Positions 49,701 to 54,700 of a stretch of DNA of 64,000 bases are shown piece after piece. Location of the stretch: positions 8,326,125 to 8,390,124 of the forward strand of contig NC_084599.1 in the NCBI RefSeq assembly GCF_033807715.1. Direction: 5' to 3'. The notes beneath the pieces were generated by a model. It ran no database searches. It was not told the DNA's origin and saw only the letters and a program-made list of their open reading frames with translations. The translations under genes and the position numbers were made by a program. How positions within the stretch are numbered: the first letter of the stretch is position 1; each line of letters starts with the position of its first letter. The stretch is from Cololabis saira (Eukaryota; Chordata; Actinopteri; Beloniformes; Belonidae).

Positions 49701-49993
49701 GATTTCTTATTTTATTGTATTTTTTCTGTCATCCATGCTATTCTACTTAATTATTCATGTTTTTTTTTTCCTAAATCAGCCTGGGGTTATTTTGTCTGTA
49801 AGTTTTTCCGACTTCCTCAGAGACTTTTGCTTGTTCTGGTCCTCGTTTTAGTCGTGGTGCACAAAGCGATGCCAGACTGCACTGGGGCAGGTTTGGTCCT
49901 CTGAAAGGGGCTGAACCACTTCTAAAAAAAGTACCAAAGACACCCGTGATGCTAATTGATGACAATGAAATTTAAACATTACCCAAATCTAAT

Positions 49994-50027
<34 letters not shown>

Positions 50028-51701
50028 GGGTAGCAGCAAATCAGAGCAGGCAGTTTAAGAATAATTAACAACAGATCCTCTGTTCTCACACTTTTATTGC
50101 TTTACTTTATTGCATCCAAAAGGCGCCCAGGTGGACATGAGACAACTGTTTTTTCATTTAATTACTTCTCACGAGGAGTGTTGTTTCAGTTTTCTGTGAG
50201 GATCCTTTTTTTTGTGCACACATGTATGGTCATTTATAAATGTGAGCCGTGCTAAAATCTAAGCCGAGCATGGTCATCATGTCTGCTCTTTTTAAGCTGA
50301 GGTGTGTTTTGGCTAATGGATAACCGGAGATGAAGGAAACATGCAGATGTGTAGCTGCAGCAGTAGAGGCTCGTTGACACGTCTGTCAGCTCTGAACTCT
50401 TCCCTTGTGTTCACCCCCAACACTCGGCCCCTCATGGTGTACAAAGTTGTAACTAATCTTCCAAAAATATTGCCATTAACTTCTAACTCTATCAATCCAT
50501 CTTTTTTCCCCCCCTTATGTTTACTTTTCCAGGTGGAGGAAAGTGAGAACGAGTGGTCCGTCCCACACTGTTTCACCATCTACTCTGCTCAGAGGACGAT
50601 CGTGGTGGCGGCCAGGTGAGACGCAGGAATGAAAGTGAAGCTCTGGTCCTCGGGTTTCTTATGAGGTGTTCTCTTTAAAAATGTGTACAGACATGAGCAG
50701 TTCCTCTGTGTAAACATCTCCCCCATGTTCCTTCTTAACTGGAGCCAGCTCATGATGTGGTTTTGTTTTTTCAATAAAAAAAATCATTCCAGTCTGAGGT
50801 CACTTTACTGAAAGAAATGATGAAAATCAGAAAAGGAACGTCAAAGGCACAAAATGTATTTGGAAAGCTGAACTGTGCAAAAATAACTTGCACAAAATAT
50901 CAATTTTAAACATTTGTCACAGTTTACCTTTCTGCCTCACTATTCTTGTTTCACATACTACGGGTTAGATAATGTGCCTTTTAAGAAAAACGGTCATCAG
51001 CATTTCAGCTATATCATACAGGGTAAAATGTTCTGAAGATGGCTAAATTCTGTCTTTTATTTGTTTTTCTTTTAAGTTAATTAAATTTTTAAACTGCATC
51101 TCAACTGTATTTATTATTTTTTCACACTGGATTATTCTTTCTGCTACACATGCAGTTATAGTTTAATTAATACAGTTGTTTTGTTTTAATCTGGTTTTTG
51201 CTTGTTTTTTCAGCTCCAAAGTGGAGATGGGGAAGTGGATTGAGGATCTAAACATGGCTATTGACTTGGCCAAGAAGTCTCAGGAGAAATCCAGTATTTT
51301 CCTGGATGCTGGCCTCAGCGATCATTCCAACCGTAAGAGCTCTCCTCTCTCCTTTCTCCTCTCACCTCGGCGGCCTCGCCCCCTTCAGCTCAAACATGAG
51401 CCCCTTTTGATGGTTCCTTTGTATTTTCCTCAGATTTGTTCTAGAAAAGTTCCTTGAGACATGAGTAGTTAATCCCTCTCCTCCACAAAACCTCCTGTCC
51501 CCCTCCTCCCCCCCAGGGTCGTCTGACGAGGTTTCTCTGGAGCAGGAGTCAGAGGATGACATGAACTCCTCTCGCACCTCACTGGACAGGCAGACGCATC
51601 ACCGTGCCAACACAACCATGCATGTGTGCTGGCACCGCAACACCAGTGTGTCTATGTCTGATCACAGCCTGGCTGTGGAGGTACTCCTCCTCCGCCCTCA
51701 T

Positions 51702-51734
<33 letters not shown>

Positions 51735-54700
51735 AATACACAGGAGAAAGCATAAAACAAACAAATTAATTCTTCATTACTGCATCCACTGAAACCACAG
51801 CCTGGATCTGCGCTTCACCTCTTCTCTACAGGACTGTCTCAGAAAATTAGAATATTGTGATAAAGTACATTATTTTCTGTAATGCAAAAATGTCATACAT
51901 TCTGGATTCATTACAAATCAACTGAAATATTGCAAGCCTTTTATTATTTTAATATTGCTGATCATGGTTTACAGCTTAAGAAAACTCAAATATTCTATCT
52001 AAAAAAATTAGAATATTCTGGGAATCTTAATCTTAAACTGTAAACTATAATCAGCAATATTAAAATAATAAAAGGCTTGCAATATTTCAGTTGATTTGTA
52101 ATGAATCCAGAATGTATGACATTTTAGTTTTTTTAATTGCATTACAGAAAATAAAGAACTTTATCACAATATTCTAATTTTCTGAGACAGTCCTGTACAT
52201 CCTTTTAGTTCCCCTTTCATCTCTCTCCTTCCCGTATTTCTGCTACCTTTTACAGTTTGACTAAAGTGCAAAGTCATTTTGTCATTTCCTGTTTTTTTTT
52301 TCCAGTAATGTGCATGCAGGATTTTGTTCTCCATCACTGACATTTTCACTCTACAGCCCCGGAGGACTTCTCCCTCACTTTTTCTTTCCACTTCCTCCTC
52401 TTCTGAAACTAACATGCTAACATTGTTTCTGCATCCTTTTCTTCCGTTTCTCTCTCTTCTCTCTTCACGCCCTCTCAGTCTTCGGCTCTCCTGTCATCTC
52501 GCCGGAGCTTCCTCCTCGTTATCTTCTCGGTCAGGGACAGAGACCAAACACCATCACGCATGTTTGCTGGTATCGAAACCAGAACCTCTCTCTGGCCGAC
52601 TACCTGCGCATGAACCAGGTACTAGAGACGGGCCGGGAAAGAGTGCTCAGATATCAGACGCTTGTGAAGGAGACTACAGCTCAAAAACAGAAGGGAATGG
52701 TGTGAAAATGATGTAACTCCCTCATTCATCTCTACCTGCTGTAACATTAGCATAGAGTAACATATGGAGCTCAAACTGAGATGGGTTTGACAAATGTATG
52801 GAAGTTTTATTAGATTAACTGGTGGCCACTTACTAAAACCTTTTAATTGTTTTAACTAGAGGCGCTTTAGCTTATCTAATTGTCTGCTCATCATGGACTG
52901 CTGTCTCATCCAATCACCTGCTGATTCTGTTTGTTGCAAACATTCACGTGCCAGCGTGCAGAGGTGTCAAAAGTATTCCCATTCATTACTCAGGTTGAAG
53001 TATAGAAACTAGAGTTTAAAAATACTCCTGTAGAAGTTGAAGTATCAACTCAAGTTTTTTACTCAAGTACAAGTATAAAAGTACTGGTTTCAAAACTACT
53101 TAAAGTATAAAAGTAAAAGTAATGTAAGGGGGGAAAAAGCCATTAAGGACAAAAGCCATTGAAAATGAATGAATCTTAGTATAATGCAAATATATTAAAG
53201 AACCATATATGTGTACTATTGAGCAGTAACATGTGTTTCAGAGAGCAGGAGATATGATGACTAGTTGCCTATAAGTATTGTAATGGTGCAAAAAGTCAAA
53301 CTTCAGAGGCATGTTATCATTTATCCTAACCTTTATTGGAATGTACATCCAAGTTTAGTTGCAGGAATCTGAGGGAACGGATGTAAGAACAAAACTGGAC
53401 AAGAACATCTGAAACAACCACAACCAAATTCACTCTATCCGGATGGAGCAATTTAACTGGATAGTTTTTGTTTAAAGGCTGAAATGAAATAGAGTAACGA
53501 GGCTGTTTTTAAAATGTAAGGAGTAAAAAGTACAGATAATTGCGTGAATATGTAAGGAGTAAAAGTAAAAAGTCATCTGAAAAATAATTACTCCAGTGAA
53601 GTATAGATAACCAAAATTTCTACTTAAGTAAGGTAACAAAGTATTTGTACTTTGTTACTTGACACCTCTGCCAGCGTGGGACTTTCTAGATGGGTTTGAG
53701 TTCTGTCATTGACTGTTGGGATTGTTCAAAGGCTTTGCAGTAAACCTTACTGCCATACAGTCAGGAGGATAAAACAGTTGATCAGCAGAAATATATTAAG
53801 CAAGATAAAGGATTATTGTATATTTCAATTCTGAAACTACCAGTTTGTTTTCTCAGCTCCAAAGTATTTGGCAGTGAACTTGCCCCACCCCAGTCTTTTT
53901 TTTATTATTATTATTTTTCTTTCAGATTGTATCAAAATCAGTTTAAATATAATTTTAAATGAGCTGCACATGGTTGCTATCTTTTTTATATCTACGAAGT
54001 CACCCTGTCCCAACGTTTTGGGAGCTTGTTTGTAGTAATGGCCAAGAACATGTTAAAACTCGCTGGAAAAACAATCAGTTTCAGTTTATTTGTTCCTGTA
54101 TTGATGGTATTACACAATTTCCTCTGTATATCCGAGGAGATACTTTTTGCAAACGAATTAGAGTATTTATTCCTAAAGAAATAAATGCTGTGAAAAAACA
54201 ATACAGAATAAATAAACAGAAAACCACCAGAGTTTTAGATTGTTTCATGTTTGTTTGTTTTTTTCCCCAAAGTTGTTTTTAGAAAAAAAGAAATAGGAGC
54301 AACAGTAGAAAAAAAAGTGTAACTCTATAGATTACATGGCAATAAGAAATTAAGCATTAAAATAGTTATTAAAGGTCAACTCGTTCTCAAGAACAGAATC
54401 AGCCTCATTTCATCATACTTGGATATTCACAAACTCCCAGGAGACACATCTCCAAAAATGAAAGAAACATACTTAATAGCACCTTGTGCAGAAAATCCCA
54501 GCTTGGTTCTTAACAAACTGAGTCATGCAGCTTCAAAATGAGGCAATAAAGATGGTTGTCATGAACTGAAAGTGAAACGTTGGCATCACCTCTCAGAGGA
54601 ATACTCCAGCATCAACGGAGTTTCTGCAGACTGCATCGTTTTAATGTATTTATTTCATACACTGCACTTATCTATCGTCTAGTCGACACTTCACTAACCT

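Noticed and set aside
52357..52410. Alternative acceptor at 52356 for exon 24b
   Set aside because: In the required phase it meets a stop within about 50 nt, while the acceptor at 52478 stays open.
53959..54282. 107-codon frame in farp2 intron 24
   Set aside because: No recognised family, AT-rich, no splice sites that would use it, and no match to FARP domains.
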